Of a stretch of DNA of 64,000 nucleotides, positions 35,420 through 43,349 are shown piece by piece (positions within the stretch are counted from its first letter, which is position 1; the number at the start of each line of letters is the position of its first letter). The notes under the pieces were generated by a model. It was not told the origin of the DNA and ran no database searches. It saw only the letters and a program-made list of their open reading frames with translations. Source of the DNA: Pseudomonadota bacterium (GTDB lineage Bacteria; Pseudomonadota; Alphaproteobacteria; Caulobacterales; Aquidulcibacteraceae); NCBI GenBank assembly GCA_020161405.1, contig JAIUOD010000003.1, positions 62,001 through 126,000 of the forward strand, in the 5' to 3' direction. Both the position numbers and the translations under genes were made by a program.

Positions 35420-36736
35420 TTAAGCAATGCCAAGCCAGTTTTTAACTGGTGCAATGCGCTTTAAAATAAGTGTTTCAATCAATGCCACGATTACAAGACT
35501 TATACCTAATACTGGCAAAAATAGCGCGAAAAATAAAATCAAAAATGCAATTCCAAAACCAATCTTTTGATCTTTGATTGGTGGCGGTGCACCTAATATT
35601 CCATTTGGTTTACGTGATAGCCACATCTTAAATGCACTTACCGACATTAATGATAAAGCAAGTGCGGTCAAAACCCCAAGCAATTGATTAATCGGCCCAA
35701 ATAATTGCCCTTCATGCGCCGCAACCGCCACGCCAACGACTTTATCGATAATATGACGTTTTGCAAAAGGCGTACGTTTTAATTCTTGGCCTGTTTTGGC
35801 ATCATATTCAATTTCAATTCTTTGGGTTCGGTTTTGTGATTGCGAACGCAAAACCCAATTTTTGGTTTTCTTATTTGGCGGCGCAATTTCAATAGGATAT
35901 TTAAGATTTTCCAATTTTGCATGTGCCACCAAATCATCAACACTAAGATTATAATATGGAGCATTCAATTCATGGCCTTCATGCCCCATTTCTTCCATAA
36001 GGCGATTATGTTCTTCTTTGCGGCTTGTGGTCCAATCTTGTCTCTCTGGCATTGTGTGGGTTGCGCGGCGAACAGCTTTAAAACCTTCACCCCAAACATC
36101 CGTCCATGGAAGTCCAGATAATAAAAAGAACATTGCAAAAACTGAAACATATATACCCGTTACAGAATGTAAATCACGCCATAGATTTTTTCCGCCACGC
36201 ACATATAAAATGCCACCAAGTCCTTTTTGATTGCGCGGCCACCATAAATAAAGCCCACTTACAACCATAATAATTGCCCAAGAAGCCGCCGCCTCAACAA
36301 TATAAGAGCCTTTTTTGCCAATTAATAATTCACCATGAATATTGCGTGCAATTTGCATAAAGCGCCCTTCTTTTGGCACTTTTTTCAAAATTTGTAATGT
36401 TACAGGGTGAACATAAACGACATATTCTTTGCCTTTTGAAAATATATAGATGCGCGGTGCATCATTTTTAAATTCAGGCATTTCATAATGGCGTAATTGC
36501 GCATTTGGTTCGGTTTTTAAAGCCGCCGCGACCTGCGCACTTGGCGGGGCGATTGCCCCGCTAAGTTGTAAATTGTGATATGGCTTATCAATTGCACGTT
36601 CTATTTGTGGCTTGAACAAATAAACCATGCCAGTAAGTGATAAGATAATTATGAAAGGCAATAATATAATGCCTGCATAAAAATGCCAACGCCATAGCAT
36701 TCTATAGAGGCGGCCTTGTTTTTCGACTTTGTCCAT
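35420..36736 (-). CDS. PepSY-associated membrane protein
   Basis: A 438-residue inner-membrane protein with four or five spans: WHFYAGIILLPFIIILSLTG near the N terminus, ASWAIIMVVSGLYLWWPR, VTGIYVSVFAMFFLLSG, and a C-terminal pair. The H near each span (RWHFYAG, HSVTG, AHEGQLFG) is the heme-coordinating pattern of PepSY_TM proteins. These are typically paired with TonB receptors and act in metal or siderophore reduction at the membrane. GGGGGG precedes the ATG. It lies 10 bases after the TonB receptor gene. Confidence 0.85.
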   Translation of the reverse strand: MDKVEKQGRLYRMLWRWHFYAGIILLPFIIILSLTGMVYLFKPQIERAIDKPYHNLQLSGAIAPPSAQVAAALKTEPNAQLRHYEMPEFKNDAPRIYIFSKGKEYVVYVHPVTLQILKKVPKEGRFMQIARNIHGELLIGKKGSYIVEAAASWAIIMVVSGLYLWWPRNQKGLGGILYVRGGKNLWRDLHSVTGIYVSVFAMFFLLSGLPWTDVWGEGFKAVRRATHTMPERQDWTTSRKEEHNRLMEEMGHEGHELNAPYYNLSVDDLVAHAKLENLKYPIEIAPPNKKTKNWVLRSQSQNRTQRIEIEYDAKTGQELKRTPFAKRHIIDKVVGVAVAAHEGQLFGPINQLLGVLTALALSLMSVSAFKMWLSRKPNGILGAPPPIKDQKIGFGIAFLILFFALFLPVLGISLVIVALIETLILKRIAPVKNWLGIA

Positions 36737-36746
36737 AATTCCCCCC

Positions 36747-39050
36747 TTAGAATGTGTATTTAATGTCGGTTACGAATGTACGCTGTGGCATCGGGTGTGA
36801 AACATAGCCATGGTCATTATTGATATTATCAACACCAAAACCCCATTTTATATGTTTATTAACATCCCAAACAATACGCGCATCAACATAGAAATATTCA
36901 GATTGGAAACCATAAGCATCGCCACGAACAAGACCAAACAGGTCTGAATTTGGACGCGAAGCATAGCGCCATCCAAGACTTCCCTTAAGGTTTGGTGCAA
37001 ATTTATATCTAAAATTACCATTTGCGCGCCAAGCAGGAATGCGTGGTAACATCACACCTTCGGCTGAAGGATTGGCTGTATTGCGAATTGTGCGCGCCTC
37101 CATACGTGAAACTGAGAGTTCGGCATCAAGGCCAGAATTAAAGATATTTTTTGCATCAGCAATTACTTCAATACCGTATTGAGTGGTCAAATCAATATTT
37201 TTATAACTTGAAACAACGTTGCCATATTGGTTTAAACCTTGGAATGAAACGATTGCATCCTTAATATCTTGGTAAAATACACTTGAAGTAAGTCGAACTG
37301 GCCCAAATGAATGACGCATCAAGAAGCTTATATCAGTTGAAACTTCTGGGCGTAGATTTGGGTCAAATGATTGTGGGTCAATTTCTTTAGTTACATCATC
37401 AATTTTCGCTTGGAATAACTCACCAACTGTTGGGAAGCGGGTTGCAGAACCAAGCGATAATTGCGCAAGCCAACCATCGGCAATCTCACCTTGGATTGAT
37501 GCTTTTGGATTGAATGAATGATTGGTTCTTTCAGGATAGAAATCGGTAATTTTGTTTGTACCCGATTGTTTTGAAATTGAACCATCAAAGGCTTTCCATG
37601 ATTCATATCTTGCGCCAAGGGTAAGGGTAGCTTTATCCTTTAGATTGATTTCATCTTCAATATATACGCCAAGTGTTCTGGTTTTTCCGCCACTTGCCGC
37701 ACTAAAAGATTGCCCAGCGGCAGTTCGCCAATTCGTTACATTATAAGTGTCTGAATAAGTTTCATATAAATTGCCGTTTACGCCAAATGCAATTTTATGA
37801 TTACCAAATGTTTTTACAGCACCACTATCTAATGCCCACCATGACGGATTGTCAGTTTCTGTATAGGTTCCAGCGCCATCTGTCTTGCCTTTTAAGTAAT
37901 CACCAGCTGAATGAGTTTCCCAAACTGGTATGGAATATTTGGATAAATTAGTGGAGGTTTTCCAACCATTAATAGTTCCGCTTAATTTAGCGCCAACAAG
38001 AAATTCATCGCGGTTAAAATTGGAAATTCCAAGACCAGTGGCATTATATGTTTTGCCATTAAATGTAACTTTCCCTTGTCCAACAATATTGCCGCTTGCA
38101 TCTTTTAAGAATGGATAAGGGTTTTCTTGGCGTTGTTCTGTACGCCAGCCCATAGCCAAAATGTCAAATGCCCAATCGCCACCTAATTCAACGCCAATGC
38201 GCCCACGTATTTGGTCTTGTAAAACATCACCATATGAAGCGCCACCAAAAACAGGATTGGCAAGGCGATTATCTACATAAGCTCCCGTTACAATTGTGCC
38301 ACTTCCTGTAGTTGGGGTAAGGAGTGAATAAGACATTGGTTGCCCAATGCTATCAAAATGGCGGAATGAAAAACGTGCACTTAATGGGCCATTTTTTTGT
38401 TTCCAATTTGCGCCACCTTCAATATTATATCCTGTGAAAGTTTCATCAACACCATATTCTTTATAAGAATGCGAAGTATATTGCGCGGATATAAAGCCTG
38501 AATTTTCTTTTGGAACTTCGGTAGTTACCGAAACAATACCACCCATTGAATTGCCGCCATAGCGTGCAGAATATGGGCCATATACTATATCAAATTGTTT
38601 TACTTCATTTGGCCCCACAACATTCCATTTTGGCGATGTTGAAAATGTATTACCAAGAAAGTTTGAAACCAAGAAGCCATCAACCATTACAATTACGCGC
38701 GCCGATTGTGTTGTGTTTGCGCCGCGCAGAGCAACAACGGCATTATCATCACCCGCAAATCTTTTGCGAACGTAAAAGTTAGGTGCATATTTCATCAAAT
38801 CTTCTACGTTAATTGCGTTTACGGCTTCGAAATCCGCTCTGTTTAATGAAACTGAAAGGCCGCGTGGAACAACGGTGATCGGACTGTTTCTTTGACCGAC
38901 TACGAAAACAGTTTCGCTTTTTTTTGCATCTTCTTGTTTTTGTGTTTCTTGTGCAATTGCGCCGCTTGCGCAGAGGGCTAAAATTGAAACAAAGCTATTC
39001 ACATATATTTTGCGCGCATTAAGACGCGTCTTTTTTGATTGATTGTACAT
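36747..39050 (-). CDS. TonB-dependent outer-membrane receptor, probable copper/metal uptake
   Basis: A 767-residue receptor: signal peptide (SFVSILALCASGAIAQ), TonB-box-like ETVFVVGQR near residue 47, plug domain about 55-170 (LMKYAPNFYVRKRFAGDD, YGPYSARYGGNSMGGIVSV), then a 22-strand barrel region ending in the terminal aromatic YTF needed for barrel assembly. The operon partners (DUF2946-like, PepSY, PCu(A)C) resemble those of the OprC-type copper receptors, so copper is the likely cargo; a siderophore cannot be ruled out. AGGA precedes the ATG. Confidence 0.9.
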   Translation of the reverse strand: MYNQSKKTRLNARKIYVNSFVSILALCASGAIAQETQKQEDAKKSETVFVVGQRNSPITVVPRGLSVSLNRADFEAVNAINVEDLMKYAPNFYVRKRFAGDDNAVVALRGANTTQSARVIVMVDGFLVSNFLGNTFSTSPKWNVVGPNEVKQFDIVYGPYSARYGGNSMGGIVSVTTEVPKENSGFISAQYTSHSYKEYGVDETFTGYNIEGGANWKQKNGPLSARFSFRHFDSIGQPMSYSLLTPTTGSGTIVTGAYVDNRLANPVFGGASYGDVLQDQIRGRIGVELGGDWAFDILAMGWRTEQRQENPYPFLKDASGNIVGQGKVTFNGKTYNATGLGISNFNRDEFLVGAKLSGTINGWKTSTNLSKYSIPVWETHSAGDYLKGKTDGAGTYTETDNPSWWALDSGAVKTFGNHKIAFGVNGNLYETYSDTYNVTNWRTAAGQSFSAASGGKTRTLGVYIEDEINLKDKATLTLGARYESWKAFDGSISKQSGTNKITDFYPERTNHSFNPKASIQGEIADGWLAQLSLGSATRFPTVGELFQAKIDDVTKEIDPQSFDPNLRPEVSTDISFLMRHSFGPVRLTSSVFYQDIKDAIVSFQGLNQYGNVVSSYKNIDLTTQYGIEVIADAKNIFNSGLDAELSVSRMEARTIRNTANPSAEGVMLPRIPAWRANGNFRYKFAPNLKGSLGWRYASRPNSDLFGLVRGDAYGFQSEYFYVDARIVWDVNKHIKWGFGVDNINNDHGYVSHPMPQRTFVTDIKYTF

Positions 39051-39081
39051 TATATATCCTACAAAAGCATAAAATTGCGCA

Positions 39082-39095
39082 TGAAAGCGCTTTCA
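39082..39095. promoter_or_regulatory. Perfect 14-base palindrome upstream of the TonB receptor
   Basis: TGAAAGCGCTTTCA is an exact palindrome with a central CG, 32 bases upstream of the receptor start and inside the 72-base gap after the DUF2946-like gene. The form fits the TGxAAxCGxTTxCA operator shape of LacI/GalR-family repressors, which control many TonB receptors in alphaproteobacteria and xanthomonads. It could also form a small RNA hairpin. No LacI-family gene is in the window. Confidence 0.5.
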
Positions 39096-39122
39096 AGGGT
39101 TTTATTTCCCAGTTAGTTTTGC

Positions 39123-39551
39123 TTATGCGTTTGTAGGTGGGCCGGTAGCTGGCGGCGGCGGCGCGGCAAGACCATTACCAATATAAATATTTATTTTGTC
39201 ACTTATATCGGTTGTTTTTTCGAAAAAAGGCTTGTTAAATGTTAAATCGGCAGTTTGCACATCAATTGCGGCATTGAAGCCAACAAAGTTGCAATGTTCC
39301 ATATTTTGATTTGAATTGTTTTTTCCGTGTTCGTTGTTTTCATGATTTTGAATTTTTGGATTTGACAAATCCAAAGTTGTAAATTCATTACCTTGGGATT
39401 TGCAAAGAACAATTCTTATATGATTGTCACCATTTGCTTTATCATCAATCATAAAGCCTTGCGGTATTAGAAAGCGCAGCACCAATGACACGAATAATAA
39501 CATTCGTGCGCAATAAAAAATCGCGTTTTTTTTACTGCCTTTGACTTTCAT
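39123..39551 (-). CDS. DUF2946-like metal-locus protein
   Basis: A 142-residue protein with an N-terminal hydrophobic span (MLLFVSLVLRFLIPQGFM) and a His/Asn-rich middle (ENNEHGKNNSNQNMEHC) with several cysteines, ending in GLAAPPPPATGPP. The span-then-Pro-Gly-Phe-Met opening, a Cys after IRIVLC, and the Pro-rich ending match DUF2946 proteins, which sit in front of TonB receptors for copper. Exact role unknown; metal binding by the His/Cys stretch is plausible. First gene of the four-gene minus-strand operon. Confidence 0.65.
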   Translation of the reverse strand: MKVKGSKKNAIFYCARMLLFVSLVLRFLIPQGFMIDDKANGDNHIRIVLCKSQGNEFTTLDLSNPKIQNHENNEHGKNNSNQNMEHCNFVGFNAAIDVQTADLTFNKPFFEKTTDISDKINIYIGNGLAAPPPPATGPPTNA

Positions 39552-39557
39552 GCTTCA

Positions 39558-39586
39558 TTATTAAAGTGTGATTCAAAACTATGCAA
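39558..39586 (-). promoter_or_regulatory. Candidate promoter of the metal-uptake operon
   Basis: On the minus strand TTGCAT (39586-39581), a 17-base spacer, and TAATAA (39563-39558) form a good sigma-70 promoter. Transcription would start about 39551, at the ATG of the DUF2946-like gene, so that gene would be read from a leaderless message, or it starts at an internal codon. No Fur-like or CueR-like site is obvious. Confidence 0.5.
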
Positions 39587-40010
39587 CATGCAAAATGACA
39601 CACATAATTTTTTTGTTTATGATTCTTGAGGTTTTTTTTGCAAATCTTTTCAAGAAATATCACTTTTTCGTGCATTATAAATGCGATTGATTTGCAATTA
39701 GGGTGGGGTTTTTAATGGGTTTGGCGCTTCTTGATGTGTATTGCAAAAATGCATAGCGGCTATGAATGGTAAAAATTTGCGAAAAAATATGAAATCTGGT
39801 TCATATTTGCATACCAAGCGGTTATTATTATTGGAATATTTAGTGCAAAAATGAAAGAAAATGCCATATCTATTTAGTTTTAATGGGATTTTTGGAATAT
39901 TTTACTTGTCAAGTAGCGCGAAAGCGTTTGCGCAATGTTTTTTTTAATTAAAAAAAAAATTTTTTTTTTGCTTGCATTTTTTTGCAATATGCAGTTAAAG
40001 GCGCCCATTG

Positions 40011-40042
40011 AATTGCCGCCGATGCCGTGCGGCAATTTTTTT
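40011..40042 (+). terminator. Terminator-like hairpin upstream of the 66-residue gene
   Basis: AATTGCCGC (40011-40019) pairs with GCGGCAATT (40029-40037) over nine bases, followed by TTTTT to 40042. It lies 40 bases before the ATG at 40083, with no recognised gene ahead of it on this strand. Either it ends an unannotated small RNA or it acts as an attenuator of the downstream gene. Confidence 0.55.
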
Positions 40043-40082
40043 CGACAATTTACTATTATATAGAATTTTTTAAGAGGATAAA

Positions 40083-40283
40083 ATGGAAGGCGATTTCTGC
40101 ACAAGTGAAGGCGCGCGTCGTTTAAAGACAAAGATTCAAGAATATTGGCGCGATCGCGGTTATGATGTAACCGTTGACCTTGTGGATGAAGGCTTTGTGC
40201 CTGCTATGCGTTCTGGCCGTACTGATGTTCGTTCGGACATGATAAATGGCTTACCACGCCGTCGTGCACCACAAGAATCATAA
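40083..40283 (+). CDS. Conserved 66-residue alphaproteobacterial protein, unknown
   Basis: A 66-residue soluble, charged protein beginning MEGDFCTSEGARRLKTKI and containing YWRDRGYDVTVDLVDEGFVP and MRSGRTDVRSDMINGLPRRR. The pattern (SEGA.RL, YWR.RGY.V, PAMRS.R.DVRS.M.NG.P) is one I recognise from uncharacterised small alphaproteobacterial proteins; no role is known. AGAGGAT lies 6 bases before the ATG. It is convergent with gph, the two stops lying 11 bases apart inside a short AT dyad (40279-40298). Confidence 0.8.
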   Translation: MEGDFCTSEGARRLKTKIQEYWRDRGYDVTVDLVDEGFVPAMRSGRTDVRSDMINGLPRRRAPQES

Positions 40284-40293
40284 TAAAGATTTA

Positions 40294-40980
40294 TTATGTC
40301 GGTTTTATGAAGCTGACTAATAATTCAAACAGCTGATCATAATGATCAAAAAAAGCATCAGCCCCAAGGTCTGATGCTTTTTTAGTTGTATAGCCAAAAG
40401 AAGTTACGATTACAGGAATATTGGCTTCTTGTGCGGCAATTACGTCATTTTCACTGTCGCCGACTAAAATTGCATTGTTTCTATCACCATTAACACCATT
40501 GATTGCGGTCAAAAGATGAAGTGGATCTGGCTTTATTTTTGGTGTTGATTCAGGGCCATATACGCCTAAAAAATCATGCAAAATTCCAAGCTCTTCCAAA
40601 ACCTTATTGGCAAGGTGGGTTGGCTTATTGGTGCATATTACCAATTTTGCGCCTTCTTCCTTGAGGAGTTTAAGGCATTGATGCGCGCCATCATAAACCT
40701 TACTGCGAAGTGAAATACCTTTTTCATAGGTCTGCAAAAATATAGGCAAAAGAACTTGTAATTCTTCATCGCTTAATGTGCGATCATGAAGGCCCGCAGC
40801 ACTAACAACTGCTGCACGTGCACCGCGACCAACGATTTTGCGCATATCATCAAGATCGCAATGTGGAAGCTCCAAAAGATCCATAATTTCATTAGTTGCG
40901 CGCACTAAATCTGGTGCTGTATCAACTAAAGTACCGTCAAGGTCGAACGCGATTGTATAATTTTCGAATAAAAGTGCCAT
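40294..40980 (-). CDS. gph: Phosphoglycolate phosphatase (HAD family)
   Basis: HAD-superfamily phosphatase that removes 2-phosphoglycolate formed in DNA repair or photorespiration. 228 residues from the ATG at 40980: motif I AFDLDGTLVD with nucleophile Asp13 and Asp15, motif II VICTNKP, motif III Lys and the GDSENDVIAAQEANIP motif IV. The helical cap lies at about 20-90. The seven extra upstream codons do not match the family. Divergent from glmU, a usual alphaproteobacterial arrangement. Other small phosphate esters could be the true substrate. Confidence 0.88.
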   Translation of the reverse strand: MALLFENYTIAFDLDGTLVDTAPDLVRATNEIMDLLELPHCDLDDMRKIVGRGARAAVVSAAGLHDRTLSDEELQVLLPIFLQTYEKGISLRSKVYDGAHQCLKLLKEEGAKLVICTNKPTHLANKVLEELGILHDFLGVYGPESTPKIKPDPLHLLTAINGVNGDRNNAILVGDSENDVIAAQEANIPVIVTSFGYTTKKASDLGADAFFDHYDQLFELLVSFIKPT

Positions 40981-41132
40981 TGCATCTCGCTGTGTTGGCA
41001 AATCTGATAATTAGCTTGCGCCAAAAGTGCAAAGGCTTGTTACATTTTTATTGTAAATAACACATTGTATTTTTGACCCAAGAACCTTAACAAGAAGCCC
41101 ATATATTTGTATAAATTCATTCAGGAGGGGAT

Positions 41133-42491
41133 ATGCCAAATTCCAAAAAGCGTGCAGCCATAATTTTAGCGGCTGGGCATGGCACAAGAATGAAATCAAG
41201 CCTTTCAAAAGTTCTACACAAAGTTGCAGGGCGCGCAATGATGGATTGGGTAATTGCCCTTGCCAAAGATTTAGAATGTGAAAAAATCATTGTGGTAACT
41301 GGCGCGCATAATCAGGATGCAACAAATAAAGCCATTGAACAATTGGGCGAGGGTTCAACTGCATTGCAAGATCCGCCAATGGGAACTGGTCATGCTGTTA
41401 ATTGCGCCAAAGACGCAATGGCAGGGTTTGATGGCAATGTTATTGTTCTTTATGCTGATACACCATTAATCACCAAAGAAACCGCAATTAAGGCGTTTGA
41501 AGCGATTGAAAATGGCGCGGCAGTTTCAATTTTAGGCTTTGAATCTGTTGATCCAACACCTTATGGTCGCCTTATTGAAAATGAAAAAGGTGATTTACTA
41601 GAAATTGTTGAAGCCAAAGAAGCAACCCCCGAACAATTCAAAATCAATTTCTGCAATTCCGGTGTTATGGCGGCATCTGCAAAAGATTTATTCACGCATT
41701 TAGCTAATGTTACAAATAATAATTCAAAGGGCGAATATTATTTAACTGATGTTGTTGGTTTGGCGGTTGCGGCAGGGCAAAGATGTGTAGCGGTTCGTGG
41801 TTCAGAAGATGAGGTTTTGGGTGTTAATTCACGTATCGATTTGGCAGCTGCCGAAAGTTCATTCCAAACCAAAAAACGCAATGAATTAATGGCAAAAGGC
41901 GTAACTTTAACCGCGCCCGAAACCGTTTTCTTTAGTCATGATACACAAATTGAAAATGACGTTATTATCGAACCCCATGTGGTTTTTGGTGAGGGTGTTA
42001 CAATCAAAACTGGCGCGCATATTAAATCATTCACGCATATCGAAGGTGGTCAGATTGAAAAGGGCGCAATAATTGGCCCATATTCGCGCATCCGCCCTGG
42101 ATCAGTAATTGGTGAAGATGCACATATTGGCAATTTCGTTGAAACCAAAAATGCCAAACTGTCAAAAGGCGTTAAGGCCAATCATCTTACTTATTTGGGC
42201 GATGTTACTATTGGTGAAAAAACCAATATTGGCGCGGGCACGATTACTTGTAATTATGATGGCTATTTCAAATATAAAACCGAAATTGGGGCCGGGGTGT
42301 TAATCGGTTCCGATACAATGTTGGTTGCGCCTGTTAAAGTTGGTGATAAGGCAATGACAGGTTCAGGTTCAACAATCACCAAAGATATTCCAGAAGGAAG
42401 CCTTGCGGTGGGGCGCGCACAACAAAGAAATATTGATGGCTGGGCCAATAATTTCCACGCCGAATCCCAAGCGAAAAAGGCAAAAAAATGA
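41133..42491 (+). CDS. glmU: Bifunctional GlcN-1-P acetyltransferase / UDP-GlcNAc pyrophosphorylase
   Basis: Makes UDP-N-acetylglucosamine for peptidoglycan and lipid A. 452 residues: nucleotidyltransferase domain about 1-230 (ILAAGHGTRMKSSLSKVLH, where the usual Pro of LPKVLH is Ser; DPPMGTGHAV; ADTPLI; FNSGVM-like FCNSGVMA) and a left-handed beta-helix acetyltransferase about 250-440 (VVFGEGVTIKTGAHI, GPYSRIRPGSVIG, NFVETKNAKL, CNYDGYFKYKTEIG). AGGAGG precedes the ATG. rpiA overlaps its stop by four bases. Confidence 0.96.
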   Translation: MPNSKKRAAIILAAGHGTRMKSSLSKVLHKVAGRAMMDWVIALAKDLECEKIIVVTGAHNQDATNKAIEQLGEGSTALQDPPMGTGHAVNCAKDAMAGFDGNVIVLYADTPLITKETAIKAFEAIENGAAVSILGFESVDPTPYGRLIENEKGDLLEIVEAKEATPEQFKINFCNSGVMAASAKDLFTHLANVTNNNSKGEYYLTDVVGLAVAAGQRCVAVRGSEDEVLGVNSRIDLAAAESSFQTKKRNELMAKGVTLTAPETVFFSHDTQIENDVIIEPHVVFGEGVTIKTGAHIKSFTHIEGGQIEKGAIIGPYSRIRPGSVIGEDAHIGNFVETKNAKLSKGVKANHLTYLGDVTIGEKTNIGAGTITCNYDGYFKYKTEIGAGVLIGSDTMLVAPVKVGDKAMTGSGSTITKDIPEGSLAVGRAQQRNIDGWANNFHAESQAKKAKK

Positions 42492-43195
42492 TTAGTGCAG
42501 ACGAGCAAAAGGCGCAGGCCGCAAGTGAAGCCTTGAAATTCGTTCAAGAAGGCATGCTTCTTGGCCTTGGAACTGGTTCAACTGCGGCGCATTTTGTGCG
42601 CCAATTGGGCGCTAAAGTTGCACAAGGCTTTAAGATTGCTGGTGTGCCAACCTCTATTGCAACAGAGGAACTTGCCAAAGAAGTTGGGGTTCCGCTTTTG
42701 AATATTGATGAAATCACCACACTTGATTTGGTGATTGATGGCGCGGATGAAAGCGACAATAAATTAAACCTTATCAAAGGTGGCGGCGCGGCGCTTTTAC
42801 GCGAAAAGGTAATTGCGCAAGCATCAAAGCACATGATTGTTATCGCCGATGAAAGCAAATTGGTTTCAAAACTTGGTAAATTTCCTTTGCCGATTGAAAT
42901 TATTCAATTTGCAACCACAATAACAATTAACCAAATCAAATTGGTTTTGGAACAATGCGGCGTTAAAGGCCTTGTAATGGCAATTCGCCAAAAAGATGGC
43001 AAAAGCCTCATAACCGATAATGGAAATTATATTTTAGATTGCCAATGTCTTGAAATACCTGACCCCGAAACCCTATGTATAGAATTGAATAAAATTCCGG
43101 GTGTGGTTGAAAATGGCATTTTTCCAAATTTTAAGGGCGCAAAACGCACGCTTATTTTAGGTTCACCAAATGGCGCGCGTGTGATTGAAATTTAA
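42488..43195 (+). CDS. rpiA: Ribose-5-phosphate isomerase A
   Basis: Interconverts ribose 5-phosphate and ribulose 5-phosphate in the pentose phosphate pathway. 235 residues with the phosphate loop LGLGTGSTAAHFVRQLG near 28-44, the catalytic segment DGADESDNKLNLIKGGGAAL with Asp and Lys, and the C-terminal PGVVENGIF. ATGA overlap with glmU means coupled translation. It is followed directly by a palindromic repeat (43197-43334) and then gor. Confidence 0.95.
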   Translation: MISADEQKAQAASEALKFVQEGMLLGLGTGSTAAHFVRQLGAKVAQGFKIAGVPTSIATEELAKEVGVPLLNIDEITTLDLVIDGADESDNKLNLIKGGGAALLREKVIAQASKHMIVIADESKLVSKLGKFPLPIEIIQFATTITINQIKLVLEQCGVKGLVMAIRQKDGKSLITDNGNYILDCQCLEIPDPETLCIELNKIPGVVENGIFPNFKGAKRTLILGSPNGARVIEI

Positions 43196-43196
43196 T

Positions 43197-43334
43197 TCCT
43201 TCCCCTTGAGGGAAGGTGGCACGCCAAAGGCGTGACGGATGGGTGGCGCGGCATTGGTGGCTTGTGGCGTCATTTGTAAAATCTGAAACAGCCACCCTTT
43301 AGTCGCCTCTGGCGACAGCTTCCCTCAAGTGAAG
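43197..43334. repeat. REP-like inverted repeat element between rpiA and gor
   Basis: The left arm (about 43197-43245, containing CCCTTGAGGGAAGGTGGC) and the right arm (about 43292-43334, containing ACAGCTTCCCTCAAGTG) are imperfect inverted copies of about 45 bases. Each arm also has its own small hairpin, CACGCC-AAA-GGCGTG and GTCGCC-TCT-GGCGAC. The element is GC-rich compared with its surroundings and fills the space exactly between the rpiA stop (2 bases away) and the gor ribosome site. It looks like a mobile palindromic (REP/MITE) element. Confidence 0.65.
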
Positions 43335-43349
43335 CAGTTAGCGGGTGTT

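Larger units (their letters stand above)
39552..40082. other. AT-rich 531-base gap with promoter and hairpins, no clear gene
   Basis: No convincing protein gene. From left: the promoter of the metal operon (39558-39586); a 13-codon frame at 39715-39756 behind GGGTGGGG that could be a leader peptide or chance; a GC hairpin AGCGCGAAAGCGTTTGCGCA at 39914-39933 followed by eight T; homopolymer runs of A and T at about 39951-39969; and a terminator-like hairpin at 40011-40042. Two hairpin-plus-T structures in one gap suggest a small transcript, but none is identifiable. Confidence 0.4.

Noticed and set aside
39911..39936. AAAGCGTTTGCGC considered as a second LacI-type operator
   Set aside because: Its half-sites do not align as a palindrome; the hairpin and T run fit an RNA structure better.
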